From positions 1-64,000 of the forward strand of contig JBLIGQ010000006.1 of assembly GCA_047636995.1 (NCBI GenBank): a DNA stretch of 64,000 bases, in the 5' to 3' direction. Below are positions 37,183-44,748 of this stretch, one piece after another. A program made the translations under genes and the position numbers. The stretch comes from JAQWQB01 sp047636995 (GTDB taxonomy: Bacteria > Bacteroidota > Bacteroidia > Flavobacteriales_D > Sanyastnellaceae). Below the pieces are notes generated by a model, which saw only the letters and a list, made by a program, of their open reading frames with translations, was not told the origin of the DNA and ran no database searches. How positions within the stretch are numbered: the stretch's first letter is position 1; each line of letters begins with the position of its first letter.

Positions 37183-37509
37183 ATGAAAAGCATAAAACTC
37201 TTTGTATTGCTCTCAGTAGTAGCCCTTAGTTTGAACAGCTGCTTGAGCATGAAATTGGCTGAAAACATCACTGCAAAAGAAGAGTACCCAGGTGAGTATT
37301 TTAAAGATGACACTTTTAAAGTGACGGTTAACAACCTTGATGACAAGAAAACAAAAATTCGAGTGGTTGACAAAGTGACCAAAGAGGAATCCATTAAAAT
37401 GGAAATTGCTCCCACCTCTCAAGTAGAGCTTCTTGTTAAAGGGACTGATATAGTTCTAATCAGTAAATCAGCTAAGGTAGAATACAAGTTTGAGCTCACT
37501 GGTGAATGA
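37183..37509 (+). CDS. Small lipoprotein of unknown function
   Basis: 108 residues from ATG 37183, the start that gives a good signal peptide with lipobox (SLNSC); an upstream frame start at 37153 would place ten hydrophilic residues before it. The mature part is lysine-rich with alternating strands (TFKVTVNNLDDKKTKIRVV, SQVELLVKGTDIVLIS) and looks like a small beta-sandwich. I do not recognise the family. It overlaps the next gene, a hydrolase, by four bases (ATGA), so the two are translated together and may work together at or near the membrane. Confidence 0.7.
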   Translation: MKSIKLFVLLSVVALSLNSCLSMKLAENITAKEEYPGEYFKDDTFKVTVNNLDDKKTKIRVVDKVTKEESIKMEIAPTSQVELLVKGTDIVLISKSAKVEYKFELTGE

Positions 37510-38324
37510 AAAAAAGGCTCATCTATTTTCTTTCAAACCTTTTTCCAGAGCACTTCGCGAAGCGCGCGTACCATGTTTTGACCCATCCACAGATAAAAAA
37601 ACTTCGTCCGCAGGAACTGGAGGTTTTAGACACCGCTGAAAAAGAACAATTCGATTTCAACGGGACCAAACTCGCCACATACCATTGGCCCGGAAAAGGA
37701 GAAAAAGTGCTCTTCATCCACGGGTGGGAAGGACAGGCGGGGAACTTCTATGAGCTCATTGAAAGACTCAAAAATACTGACCTGAACCTATTCGCATTTG
37801 ATGCCCCAGCACATGGATTTAGCAGCTCAGGTAAAACAACATTATGGGTTTTCGGCGATGCCGTTGCCGCAATGATTGAGTACATTAAACCTGATTATCT
37901 TTTAAGTCACAGTTTCGGCGGAGTAGCCACTACCAGCGCGCTCAAGAATAATCCGAACTTCAAGATCAGCAAATACATATTGCTTTGTCCTCCAGATAGT
38001 TTTAGCGAACGCATTGATCAAATAGCTGAGATGGTTGGCATTTCGAGCAAGGTTAAATCGGTTCTTAAAGCTCAGATTCAGCATGAAATTGAACTGCCCA
38101 TAACAGATCTCAGCGTGTCCAATTTCGTGAAAACAATCACCATTCCTGAAGTGCTCATTTTGCATGACGAAGCAGACAAGGTGGTGCCCATTGAACAATC
38201 ATTGCGCGTAGCGCAAAACTGGTCTGTAGCGCAGCACATCACCTTAAAAGGAACAGGTCATTTTAGAATTTTAAGAGATGACAAAGTGCATGCACGGATA
38301 GAAGCATTTTTTAATCGTGACTGA
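37506..38324 (+). CDS. Alpha/beta hydrolase
   Basis: 272 residues, cytoplasmic, alpha/beta-hydrolase fold. The oxyanion region is FIHGWEGQAGNF, the nucleophile elbow SHSFGGVAT (Ser in place 3 of SxSxGG; the first position is Ser instead of the more common Gly), the acid is in LHDEADKVVP and the catalytic His in GTGHFRIL. All three catalytic positions are visible, so it should be active. Esterase, lipase or C-C hydrolase activities are all possible; substrate unknown. Coupled to the small lipoprotein upstream. Confidence 0.82.
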   Translation: MKKRLIYFLSNLFPEHFAKRAYHVLTHPQIKKLRPQELEVLDTAEKEQFDFNGTKLATYHWPGKGEKVLFIHGWEGQAGNFYELIERLKNTDLNLFAFDAPAHGFSSSGKTTLWVFGDAVAAMIEYIKPDYLLSHSFGGVATTSALKNNPNFKISKYILLCPPDSFSERIDQIAEMVGISSKVKSVLKAQIQHEIELPITDLSVSNFVKTITIPEVLILHDEADKVVPIEQSLRVAQNWSVAQHITLKGTGHFRILRDDKVHARIEAFFNRD

Positions 38325-38416
38325 CTCTTTTCAGGCGAGAGGTGTTCCCCTACTGCTATAGCCTCCAGCTCAAATCACCTTCCCCATTTGGAGAATCATT
38401 GGACGGCCGCTGCCCT

Positions 38417-38548
38417 CTACTCTATAACCGAAACCTTAGCTGCAACTACAAAGTTCTTCTGAACGTCTACAAAGTTGATGTTGGAGGAATGGATATTGTC
38501 ACGAGCTTCGCCTAGGGAAGGGGCTCGAAATAATCCTAAGGTAGCAGC
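38417..38548 (-). pseudogene. Possible degraded coding fragment
   Basis: The 254-base gap 38325-38578 has a minus-strand frame open from about 38548 to a TAG at 38417-38419. Its sequence looks protein-like: LGLFRAPSLGEARDNIHSSN then INFVDVQKNFVVAAKVSVIE. There is no plausible start of its own (the frame only gains an ATG inside the small gene on the other strand). It may be the last part of a lost gene; I do not recognise the family. Confidence 0.3.
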
Positions 38549-38578
38549 TTGAAAAAAAAACAAAAACATAACGAGCAC

Positions 38579-38752
38579 ATGAAAAACGAAATCGCAAACC
38601 AGAACGGTCAAGGCTATTTAGTGATAGACAGTGCGGGAATAGAATCTGTCATCAGCGTCTTGAAAGAATTTCAAGAAGACAAATTGATTGAAGTAAACGG
38701 AAGTACCTTTACCCTCCTAAATGAACAAGAATTGGGAATTCTACGTTTCTAA
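38579..38752 (+). CDS. Small hypothetical protein (57 residues)
   Basis: ATG at 38579; a TTG ten codons upstream also opens the frame but begins with a poly-lysine run. The product has a hydrophilic N-terminus followed by an alternating strand/helix pattern (GYLVIDSAGIESVISVLKEF, then KLIEVNGSTFTLL) and no signal peptide. The reading frame ends 13 bases before the next gene on the same strand, so co-transcription is likely. No family recognised. Coding status rests on composition and spacing only. Confidence 0.4.
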   Translation: MKNEIANQNGQGYLVIDSAGIESVISVLKEFQEDKLIEVNGSTFTLLNEQELGILRF

Positions 38753-38765
38753 AAACCTATCCGAT

Positions 38766-39665
38766 ATGAAAAAAGAACTCATTTATCTTTTTGTTTTTAG
38801 TCTTCTCTTTTCAATGTGTACCCCACCAATGGAACCGCGTGTCATAAGCGCTAAAATGGATTATGGCGCAGTCTATTACGCTGAAGAACCCAAAGCATTA
38901 TTGATCCTGTTCCCCGGTTTTGGCGGTGACGATAAATCCATAGAACGTGAGTTCACTATTATAGAAGCAGCCAATCAACGCGGCATTGATGTGTTGTTAA
39001 TGAACTTCAATCAGCGCTTAACCCTCTCTTCTGATGAGCTCAATTCATTGGCCACCCAGGTTTCGAAAGAGTACACTCTGATTGGAAAAGAACTCCCCAT
39101 GTACATTGGTGGCTATTCAAGTGGCGGCAACGTAAGCTTTTTGCTCGCAGATCATCTTCTTGCTGATACCGCTCTTGCACAACCAGCTGGCATCTTTTGT
39201 GTTGACTCACCGTTAGACTTGTACGCGCTTTACAACGCTGCTCTCCGCACCATCAACCGTGATTTCTCTGAACCTGCCATGCAAGAAGCGCGCATGTTAG
39301 TTAACCTCTTCGAAGCAAATCTAGGTAAACCTAAAGAAAATCTTTTTCGGTATGAAGCTGCTTCTGTGTATACTGATACTACCCAAAACATGCGGAACGT
39401 CGAACACCTGAATCTGATTAAGGTGCGCTTGTACACAGAGCCTGATACCATGTGGTGGCGTGAAAATCGTGGGGTGAGCTACGAAGATATGAATGCCTAT
39501 ACCCTGCAAGCTTTGGCAGAGCAACTCTCAGCTATTGAAGGTTCTAATGTTGAGTTGATTCAAACCACCAATAGCGGATTCCGGGCAGATGGAAGAAGGC
39601 ATCCACATTCATGGTCTATTGTAGAGCAAGAAGGATTGTTCAAGTGGATGTTTGGGGAGGATTGA
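38766..39665 (+). CDS. Serine hydrolase-like lipoprotein
   Basis: 299 residues from ATG 38766, which opens a lipoprotein signal (MKKELIYLFVFSLLF, lipobox FSMC); a longer frame from 38721 lacks a sensible N-terminus. An alpha/beta-hydrolase fold is suggested by LLILFPGFGGDD (oxyanion), YIGGYSSGGNVSFLL (GxSxG nucleophile, the second serine) and a C-terminal histidine in GRRHPHSWSIVEQ. The family is not one I can name. The gene may form a unit with the small protein upstream. Likely periplasm- or surface-facing because of the lipobox. Confidence 0.7.
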   Translation: MKKELIYLFVFSLLFSMCTPPMEPRVISAKMDYGAVYYAEEPKALLILFPGFGGDDKSIEREFTIIEAANQRGIDVLLMNFNQRLTLSSDELNSLATQVSKEYTLIGKELPMYIGGYSSGGNVSFLLADHLLADTALAQPAGIFCVDSPLDLYALYNAALRTINRDFSEPAMQEARMLVNLFEANLGKPKENLFRYEAASVYTDTTQNMRNVEHLNLIKVRLYTEPDTMWWRENRGVSYEDMNAYTLQALAEQLSAIEGSNVELIQTTNSGFRADGRRHPHSWSIVEQEGLFKWMFGED

Positions 39666-39763
39666 ACACCAAATCAACCAACACTTTTACCCTACATTCT
39701 CTCGAATTCTGCCCCATAGGACGCCAATACTGTTTCATGCCAATGAGGTTGATGATGAGGTCA

Positions 39764-39771
39764 TAGTTTTG
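39764..39771 (+). promoter_or_regulatory. Possible -7 box of creD
   Basis: TAGTTTTG fits TAnnTTTG and lies 23 bases before the ATG. No -33 TTG at normal spacing, so the call is weak. Confidence 0.3.
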
Positions 39772-39794
39772 GATTCCATCAAAGCGTATTACGC

Positions 39795-41165
39795 ATGAAA
39801 AACCTCAAAACTAGTGTCCTATTCAAAATCAGCATCATCTGTGTGCTCATCCTTCTACTCCTTCTTCCAGCCAGCTTGATTCAAAGCCTCATTCATGAAC
39901 GCGAATCTACCAGAAGCGCAGCGGCCCAGGAAATTGGCGGAAAATGGGGGTTAGCCCAAACCATCACGGGGCCATTCATCTCTATTCCCTACAATGAATT
40001 TGCATCGAACTCTCAAAACCAACAGAGCCACCGAAGAGATAAGGTTCGAAAATGGATGCATTTCATGCCAAACAACCTGTCCATTGACGGACAGGTTAAT
40101 CCTGAACTAAAAAGTAGAGGCATTTTTGAAGTGGCGGTATATGAATCAGCGCTTTCACTCAACGGAAACTTCAGCCCCATTGATGTATCGTTGTTTGATA
40201 TCCCCAAAGAAGACATCCTCTTTGACAAAGCTATTTTAAGCCTCGGGATTACTGACCTCAAGGGAATCGAAAACCAAATTGAGATAAAATGGGACACTTC
40301 TAACCTCTTCTTTAATTCAGGAATGCTAACCCAAGATCTTGCATACAGCGGGCTTCACGTGCCACTAAACCTTGCATATAATGATTCTGTTTCTCACACC
40401 TTCCACCTTGATTTAGCGCTCAATGGAAGTGAAGAAATTTATTTCACCCCCATCGGAAAAACGACAGATGTAAACCTCTCATCGCCTTGGCCAGACCCGA
40501 GCTTTTGGGGTACTTTTTTACCTGATGAAAGGGAGGTGAATGAAGACGGATTCACCGCCCATTGGAACGTACTGCACTTAAATCGGAACTTCCCACAAGC
40601 ATGGACGGGCAGTGGGTACAACGTGCAGGATAGTGCTTTTGGCGCCAAGCTTATTCAAGGGGCAGACACCTACAAAAAATCAAATCGTGTAGCCAAGTAT
40701 GCCATCCTCTTTATCGGACTGACCTTTTTGGTGTTCTTCTTTGTTGAGGTCATGCAAAAAGTCTTCATCCACCCTATCCAATACCTCTTGGTTGGATTGG
40801 CCTTAGTGGTCTTCTATTCACTACTTTTGGCCTTAAGTGAGCACATTGTGTTCAACACAGCCTACCTCATCTCAACGCTGCTCACCCTTGGTTTGGTGAC
40901 CGTCTACACAGCGGCAGTAATCAAATCTAAACCCGTTACACTGCTCATTTCAGGAATTCTGGTACTCCTTTACTTTTTCATATTCACCATCATTCAATTG
41001 CAAGATTACGCATTACTAATGGGCACCATAGGAATCTTCCTCATCCTCGCTTTCGTGATGTATTTCTCTCGAAAGATCGATTGGTACAGCATCAGACTGG
41101 GCGAAAAATCCATTCCTCCTTCGCCCTTCTCCACTTCAAGTTCAAAAGGACTGAAGAGCGAATAA
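39795..41165 (+). CDS. creD: CreD-like inner-membrane protein
   Basis: 456 residues. The N-terminal helix (about 10-28) is followed by the family motif LIHERESTRSAAAQEI and WGLAQTITGPFISIPY, then a long periplasmic domain and, from about residue 300, five or six membrane helices ending in a short cytoplasmic tail. CreD (Cet) proteins affect envelope stability and colicin E2 tolerance in Enterobacteria, where they are controlled by CreBC; their molecular role is unknown. No creBC-type genes lie nearby, so the regulation must differ. Monocistronic, with its own strong terminator. Confidence 0.92.
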   Translation: MKNLKTSVLFKISIICVLILLLLLPASLIQSLIHERESTRSAAAQEIGGKWGLAQTITGPFISIPYNEFASNSQNQQSHRRDKVRKWMHFMPNNLSIDGQVNPELKSRGIFEVAVYESALSLNGNFSPIDVSLFDIPKEDILFDKAILSLGITDLKGIENQIEIKWDTSNLFFNSGMLTQDLAYSGLHVPLNLAYNDSVSHTFHLDLALNGSEEIYFTPIGKTTDVNLSSPWPDPSFWGTFLPDEREVNEDGFTAHWNVLHLNRNFPQAWTGSGYNVQDSAFGAKLIQGADTYKKSNRVAKYAILFIGLTFLVFFFVEVMQKVFIHPIQYLLVGLALVVFYSLLLALSEHIVFNTAYLISTLLTLGLVTVYTAAVIKSKPVTLLISGILVLLYFFIFTIIQLQDYALLMGTIGIFLILAFVMYFSRKIDWYSIRLGEKSIPPSPFSTSSSKGLKSE

Positions 41166-41183
41166 GCACCCTAAAACACCATG

Positions 41184-41211
41184 GCCTCCACACTTGGTGG
41201 GGGCTATTTTT
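41184..41211 (+). terminator. Rho-independent terminator of creD
   Basis: GCCTCCAC pairs with GTGGGGGC (one G-T pair) around a five-base loop, followed by TATTTTT. It sits 18 bases after the creD stop. Confidence 0.75.
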
Positions 41212-41256
41212 CAATGTGTATAGGGTGAAAGACGTCTGTTCCAGAGCTTCGGATCG

Positions 41257-41272
41257 TCGCTTCGCGAAGCGA
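41257..41272. promoter_or_regulatory. 16-bp perfect palindrome upstream of the globin remnant
   Basis: TCGCTTCGCGAAGCGA is identical to its reverse complement and ends 12 bases before the globin ATG. No T-run follows, so an operator is as likely as a structured RNA element. Confidence 0.35.
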
Positions 41273-41284
41273 GATTCTTAATCT

Positions 41285-41698
41285 ATGGAATATACCCTGA
41301 AATTGAAATTCGTCATGAATCAGCACTTGAAAGAGTTCTGTAATGAAGAAGCCATTGTTGGCTTAGTCAATGCTTTTTATGCTAAAGTGCAGAAGGATAA
41401 AATCATTGGCGACATCTTTTCTGATCTAGCGAAGGTTGATTGAGAGAAATACCTGCCCAGAATGCATCAGTTTTGGTGCAGCGTCCTCCTCGGGTCAGCT
41501 GAATACAGCGGAAACCCGATGCAGAAGCACGTTGCTTTGAGCCAGTATTTCTCACTTGAACATCATCATTTCAACGCTTGGATTGCCCTTTGGAATGAAA
41601 CGATTGATGATTTATTCACCGGCCCAAAAGCTAAAAACGCAAAAGTGCAGACTCAGTCTATTGCAGAAATCATGCGGTTCAAGGTTGGGGCGAAGTGA
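41285..41698 (+). pseudogene. Group III truncated haemoglobin, interrupted by one in-frame TGA
   Basis: The frame 41285-41698 would encode about 137 residues with the pattern of group III truncated haemoglobins: IVGLVNAFYAKVQKDKIIGDIF, then HQFWCSVLLGSAEYSGNP, QKHVALSQYF and HHHFNAWIALWNET. At codon 53 (41441-41443) there is TGA where the family normally has tryptophan (TGG) in the segment VD-W-EKYLPRMHQFW. Everything downstream stays in frame and keeps family residues, so the break looks recent: a single G-to-A change or a sequence error. A restart at ATG 41462 would give only the C-terminal half, without the first helices. Proteins of this family bind oxygen or NO. Confidence 0.8.
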
Positions 41699-41827
41699 TC
41701 ATTTTAATAGACATAATGGGTAAATTATTTAAAGCTAGAGATGAACGGCTTGAATAAATACACCCTCTTCCTACTGATGCTTGACGTGTGTTTTCCCCAT
41801 TGAATGGCAAGCAGCAAACTAATCCTG

Positions 41828-42352
41828 CTACTCCCCCCTTTCACAACTTACAATGTAATACCGCTTCGTGAATTGTCTTAAAAACGGACGAATCCCAAAC
41901 GGGTGCTTTGAAGGGGCGGTCCACTGCTCTGAATTGGTGATCTTCCATCCGCCTTTTTCCATTAACCAATCAAACTGCCAATCTTCAAACTCATGGTAAT
42001 GTCTGTCCCATTTGTCAGTTGAACTTCTATACGCTGACGCGAACCACAACCGCATGGGAATAGACGCCAGTAATTTCGGCGCGTTAATTTGCTGCAACAT
42101 TGGCATGGGGTTCACCAAGTGTTCAATGATCTCAAACGCCGTTACGGCATCAAATCCTTCTGCTTGCACTTCAGCAGGATCAAAATCCAGATCTTTCCCT
42201 CCCGTATTGACCACTTCGTACCCGGCTTCTTCCATCCATTCTGTGAACGGATTGCGCACTCCAAGGTCAAGAATACGTGCCGGTGCAGGCAGCTCTTTCT
42301 TGAGAAATTCCATGGTTAATTCGTATCGACGTTTGGGAAGCTTCTTGTACAT
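41828..42352 (-). CDS. SAM-dependent methyltransferase (class I)
   Basis: 174 residues from ATG 42352; the frame extends to 42502 but would then run into the divergent flippase gene. Motif I region ARILDLGVRNPFTEWM departs from the usual GxGxG but keeps the DLG start, and motif for post-I/II is DFDPAEV, with AFEIIEHLVNPMPMLQQI resembling the family's motif III/IV area. A C-terminal HYHEFEDWQFDWLMEKGGW follows. The protein probably methylates a small molecule or glycan; a link to the divergently transcribed polysaccharide flippase is inferred from proximity only. Confidence 0.75.
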   Translation of the reverse strand: MYKKLPKRRYELTMEFLKKELPAPARILDLGVRNPFTEWMEEAGYEVVNTGGKDLDFDPAEVQAEGFDAVTAFEIIEHLVNPMPMLQQINAPKLLASIPMRLWFASAYRSSTDKWDRHYHEFEDWQFDWLMEKGGWKITNSEQWTAPSKHPFGIRPFLRQFTKRYYIVSCERGE

Positions 42353-42419
42353 CACATAATTTTTAGTGCTCAACGCAGCACATTTCATAAATTCGTTCAA
42401 CTTTGACAAAAATACCCTT

Positions 42420-43886
42420 TTGGGAGTACTAGCAAGACAAGCCACAAAAAATGCGCTCTCGATTTTTATCGGAACAATCTCTGGCGCCCTAAATACCATC
42501 ATTGTTTTACCTCGAGCTTTTGAGAATTTCGAGGAAGGATGGGGGTTATTGAAGATCTTGACGGCCTATGCCCTCATTTTTTCACAGTTCTTTCATGGCG
42601 GAATTCCAAGCATGATTATCCGCTATTTCCCCAAACTTCAGAACGAAGAACAGCAGAAAAACTTCTTGGGCTTCGCCTACTTAGCGCCCGTAATTGGCTC
42701 ATTGGTGCTAATTGTTGTCTTCAGTGTGTTCGGATTTGAAGCATTGCAACTCGTAAATGATAAAAATGCTGGTCTGCTCAAAGAGAACATGGGTGCCTTG
42801 CTTTTTCTTTCTGCAACTCTCATCTTCTTCTATTCCATCAATGGGTATTTGTCTGCCGTTCTCAAAACAACAGTTTACCAATTTTTGAATGAGACCTTCT
42901 TAAAATCGTGGTACTTGGTCATTGCCTTTGCCTTTTGGTATGATGTGGTCACCTTCCCACAACTGATGCTTTGTTACATTGGCGGATATGCACTTGCAAC
43001 GGTTATCTTACTAGCATACGCGCTTCGAAGTGGATTACGCTTAGGATGGGGCGCATTCCCTCTCAAGAAAGCAGAACTGGCAACCTATAGTTTGTATTCA
43101 ATCTTAGACCGGGGTGCAGGAATTGTAGTGAACAACCTTGACATTGTCATGATTGGGATCCTCTTAGATTTGAATAATGTGGCCTTTTACACGCTTGCCT
43201 TTTACATCGGTGCGGTAACACAACTCCCACAAAAAGCCATTAGCGCTATAGCCAACCCTCTGGCTTCCAACGCCATTAACACCAATAACGACAAAGCATT
43301 AAGCGAAATATACAAGCAAAGTAGCTTCAATCAATTCATTCTTGGAGGCATCCTCTTCGTAGCCATCTGGGTTTCGATTAACGAGGTTATGGTGTTGCTC
43401 CCTGAAAAGTTCAGTGGTGGAAAATGGGTGGTATTCTTTATTGGCCTGTCAAGGCTCTTTCAAATGGCTACAGGTGTTTCAGGGGGGATTTTAGTCTACT
43501 CAAAGCATTTCAGACTCAATTTTAGGCTGAACCTTATTCTGATCGTGTTGACTTTGGTCACCAACTATTTCTTCATACACAAGGGCTACTTAAACATGGA
43601 CATTACAGGCGCCGCCATCGCCACGGCCATCACCTTCTTCATCTACAATCTGGTGAAGATCATTTATGTGAAAAAATACTTTCAAATCTCCCCCTTCAGC
43701 AAACACTACGGAATTGGCTTCTTGTTGCTTTTACTCACCATGACCGTTTATTTCTGGGAACCAATGCGCAGTAACATGATCGCCGCCATCCTGCTAAAAA
43801 GCGGATTGGTCACCATCGTTCTTTTGGGAATCACCATCAAATCTGGCTTCTTTCCTGATTTAACGAAGTTGTTCAAACGGAAGTAA
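42420..43886 (+). CDS. Polysaccharide biosynthesis flippase (Wzx/MATE-type)
   Basis: 488 residues with about 12-14 membrane helices. Moves lipid-linked oligosaccharide or a similar precursor across the inner membrane. The best start is TTG at 42420 (reads GVLARQATKNALSIFIGT), which fits the usual N-terminus of this family in Bacteroidota (xGIxxRQxxKNxxxxYxG); a GTG at 42366 would add 18 residues with no counterpart and would crowd the divergent methyltransferase. No ATG precedes the first helix. Internal family features include NTIIVLPRAF, FFHGGIPSMIIRYF and, near the middle, LDIVMIGILLDLNNVAFYTLAF. No glycosyltransferase is adjacent. Confidence 0.82.
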   Translation: MGVLARQATKNALSIFIGTISGALNTIIVLPRAFENFEEGWGLLKILTAYALIFSQFFHGGIPSMIIRYFPKLQNEEQQKNFLGFAYLAPVIGSLVLIVVFSVFGFEALQLVNDKNAGLLKENMGALLFLSATLIFFYSINGYLSAVLKTTVYQFLNETFLKSWYLVIAFAFWYDVVTFPQLMLCYIGGYALATVILLAYALRSGLRLGWGAFPLKKAELATYSLYSILDRGAGIVVNNLDIVMIGILLDLNNVAFYTLAFYIGAVTQLPQKAISAIANPLASNAINTNNDKALSEIYKQSSFNQFILGGILFVAIWVSINEVMVLLPEKFSGGKWVVFFIGLSRLFQMATGVSGGILVYSKHFRLNFRLNLILIVLTLVTNYFFIHKGYLNMDITGAAIATAITFFIYNLVKIIYVKKYFQISPFSKHYGIGFLLLLLTMTVYFWEPMRSNMIAAILLKSGLVTIVLLGITIKSGFFPDLTKLFKRK

Positions 43887-44065
43887 TTCAACCGAATTCG
43901 ACCAAATAAAGGGTTAAAAATGAATGGTAATCTACCCCTTGTACCAATCTGACCAACGGCTACAAAGCCAACCTAAACGCGTACAAGGTTCCTTTTGATT
44001 TTCTCAGTTGTCTGAACAAGACCAATCGAATCTCATACTACCTTCGCTTTGCTTGGATGGCAGGC

Positions 44066-44090
44066 GGGGGCGGGCGGGTCCCACGAGGGG
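44066..44090 (+). other. Possible G-quadruplex motif
   Basis: Four G-runs of 3-5 (GGGGG, GGG, GGG, GGGG) with loops of 1, 1 and 8 bases. The last loop is slightly longer than the strict seven-base rule. Confidence 0.45.
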
Positions 44091-44170
44091 CTGAGTACAA
44101 TCGTACCCCTTCAATAACCTAAGTCTATTCTCTTGAGCCTCACGAAAGAATTTCAAGGTCATTACTCAAC

Positions 44171-44302
44171 ACTCTCCTCTCTAACTCAATACTCTAACTC
44201 AATACTCTCCTCTCTAACTCAATACTCTAACTCAATACTCTCCTCTCTAACTCAATACTCTAACTCAACACTCCCCTCTCTAACTCAATACACTAACTCA
44301 AC
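44171..44302. repeat. 33-bp tandem repeat, four copies
   Basis: Unit of 33 bases that reads roughly ACTCTCCTCTCTAACTCAAT then ACTCTAACTCAAT. Copies two and three are essentially identical to the first; the fourth diverges (44270-44302). Each unit contains two near-identical sub-repeats of CTCTAACTCAAT. The plus strand of the repeat has no G at all. The unit length is a multiple of three, so frames stay open across it, but no credible gene is present. No spacer-like variation, so it is not a CRISPR array. Confidence 0.9.
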
Positions 44303-44313
44303 ACTCTCCCCTC

Positions 44314-44748
44314 CTACTGCCTATCCCAATGCTGCGTGCGGTAAATAAAATACACGTACCCACGCACGTTCAAGATGTTTGAATCGTCTTTATCTATCCA
44401 CAATTTACAGTCGTAAACCTTGCCGCTTTTCGGATCACAAATAGTGCCATCCTCCCATTGTTCACCATCCTGTTCCATGTCGCGAATAATTTCCATTCCC
44501 AAGATCGGTTGGTCTTTTCGTTCATCAGAACATTCAATGCACAACGGGTTTTGATCTAGATCAGCTTCGCGAAAAAGCTTAATAATCTTCCCAAAGAGCT
44601 TTCCGTCTTTTTCGTAAATCTCTACCAGTGACTTGGGTTCTCCGGTTTCATCATCAATCGATTTCCATACCCCTAACACTCCTTGAGACAGAAGGGACAT
44701 TGAACAAAAAGTAAACGCGAGTACAGTTAAAATAAATTTCTTATTCAT
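44314..44748 (-). CDS. DUF2147-domain protein
   Basis: 144 residues with a signal peptide (MNKKFILTVLAFTFCSM, cleavage near LSQG); the ATG at 44748 is preferred to one six codons upstream. The DUF2147 pattern is clear: GVWKSIDDETGEPKSLVEIYEKDGKLFGKI, the pair CIECSDERKDQPILGMEII, and KVYDCKLWIDKDDSNILNVRGYVYFI with Asp/Asn loops. Related proteins are periplasmic with a lipocalin-like fold; molecular function unknown. The start overlaps the end of the YihY gene by eight bases, so it is translated from the same message. Confidence 0.82.
   Translation of the reverse strand: MNKKFILTVLAFTFCSMSLLSQGVLGVWKSIDDETGEPKSLVEIYEKDGKLFGKIIKLFREADLDQNPLCIECSDERKDQPILGMEIIRDMEQDGEQWEDGTICDPKSGKVYDCKLWIDKDDSNILNVRGYVYFIYRTQHWDRQ

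Larger units (their letters stand above)
43887..44313. other. 427-base gene-free region with G-rich block and tandem repeat
   Basis: Between the flippase and DUF2147 stops. It holds a G-rich block at 44059-44090 and a 33-bp tandem repeat at 44171-44302. The plus strand contains no G from 44159 to 44318 (160 bases). The first 170 bases show no coding potential I can support; an apparent 71-codon frame over the repeat starts with TTG and is not credible as a gene. Confidence 0.7.

Noticed and set aside
41441..41443. TGA in the globin gene as a recoded tryptophan or selenocysteine
   Set aside because: TGA is used as a normal stop for other genes in the window, and no selenocysteine insertion hairpin is evident after it.
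41699..41827. Short gene (about 20 codons) between the globin remnant and the methyltransferase
   Set aside because: Too short, with no conserved features; treated as non-coding.
44171..44302. CRISPR array
   Set aside because: Copies follow each other directly with no unique spacers, and no cas genes are in the window.
44133..44348. Repeat protein with 11-residue units (SLTQYSNSILS)
   Set aside because: Starts at TTG, has no signal or flanking domain, and open frame follows trivially from a 33-bp G-free repeat.
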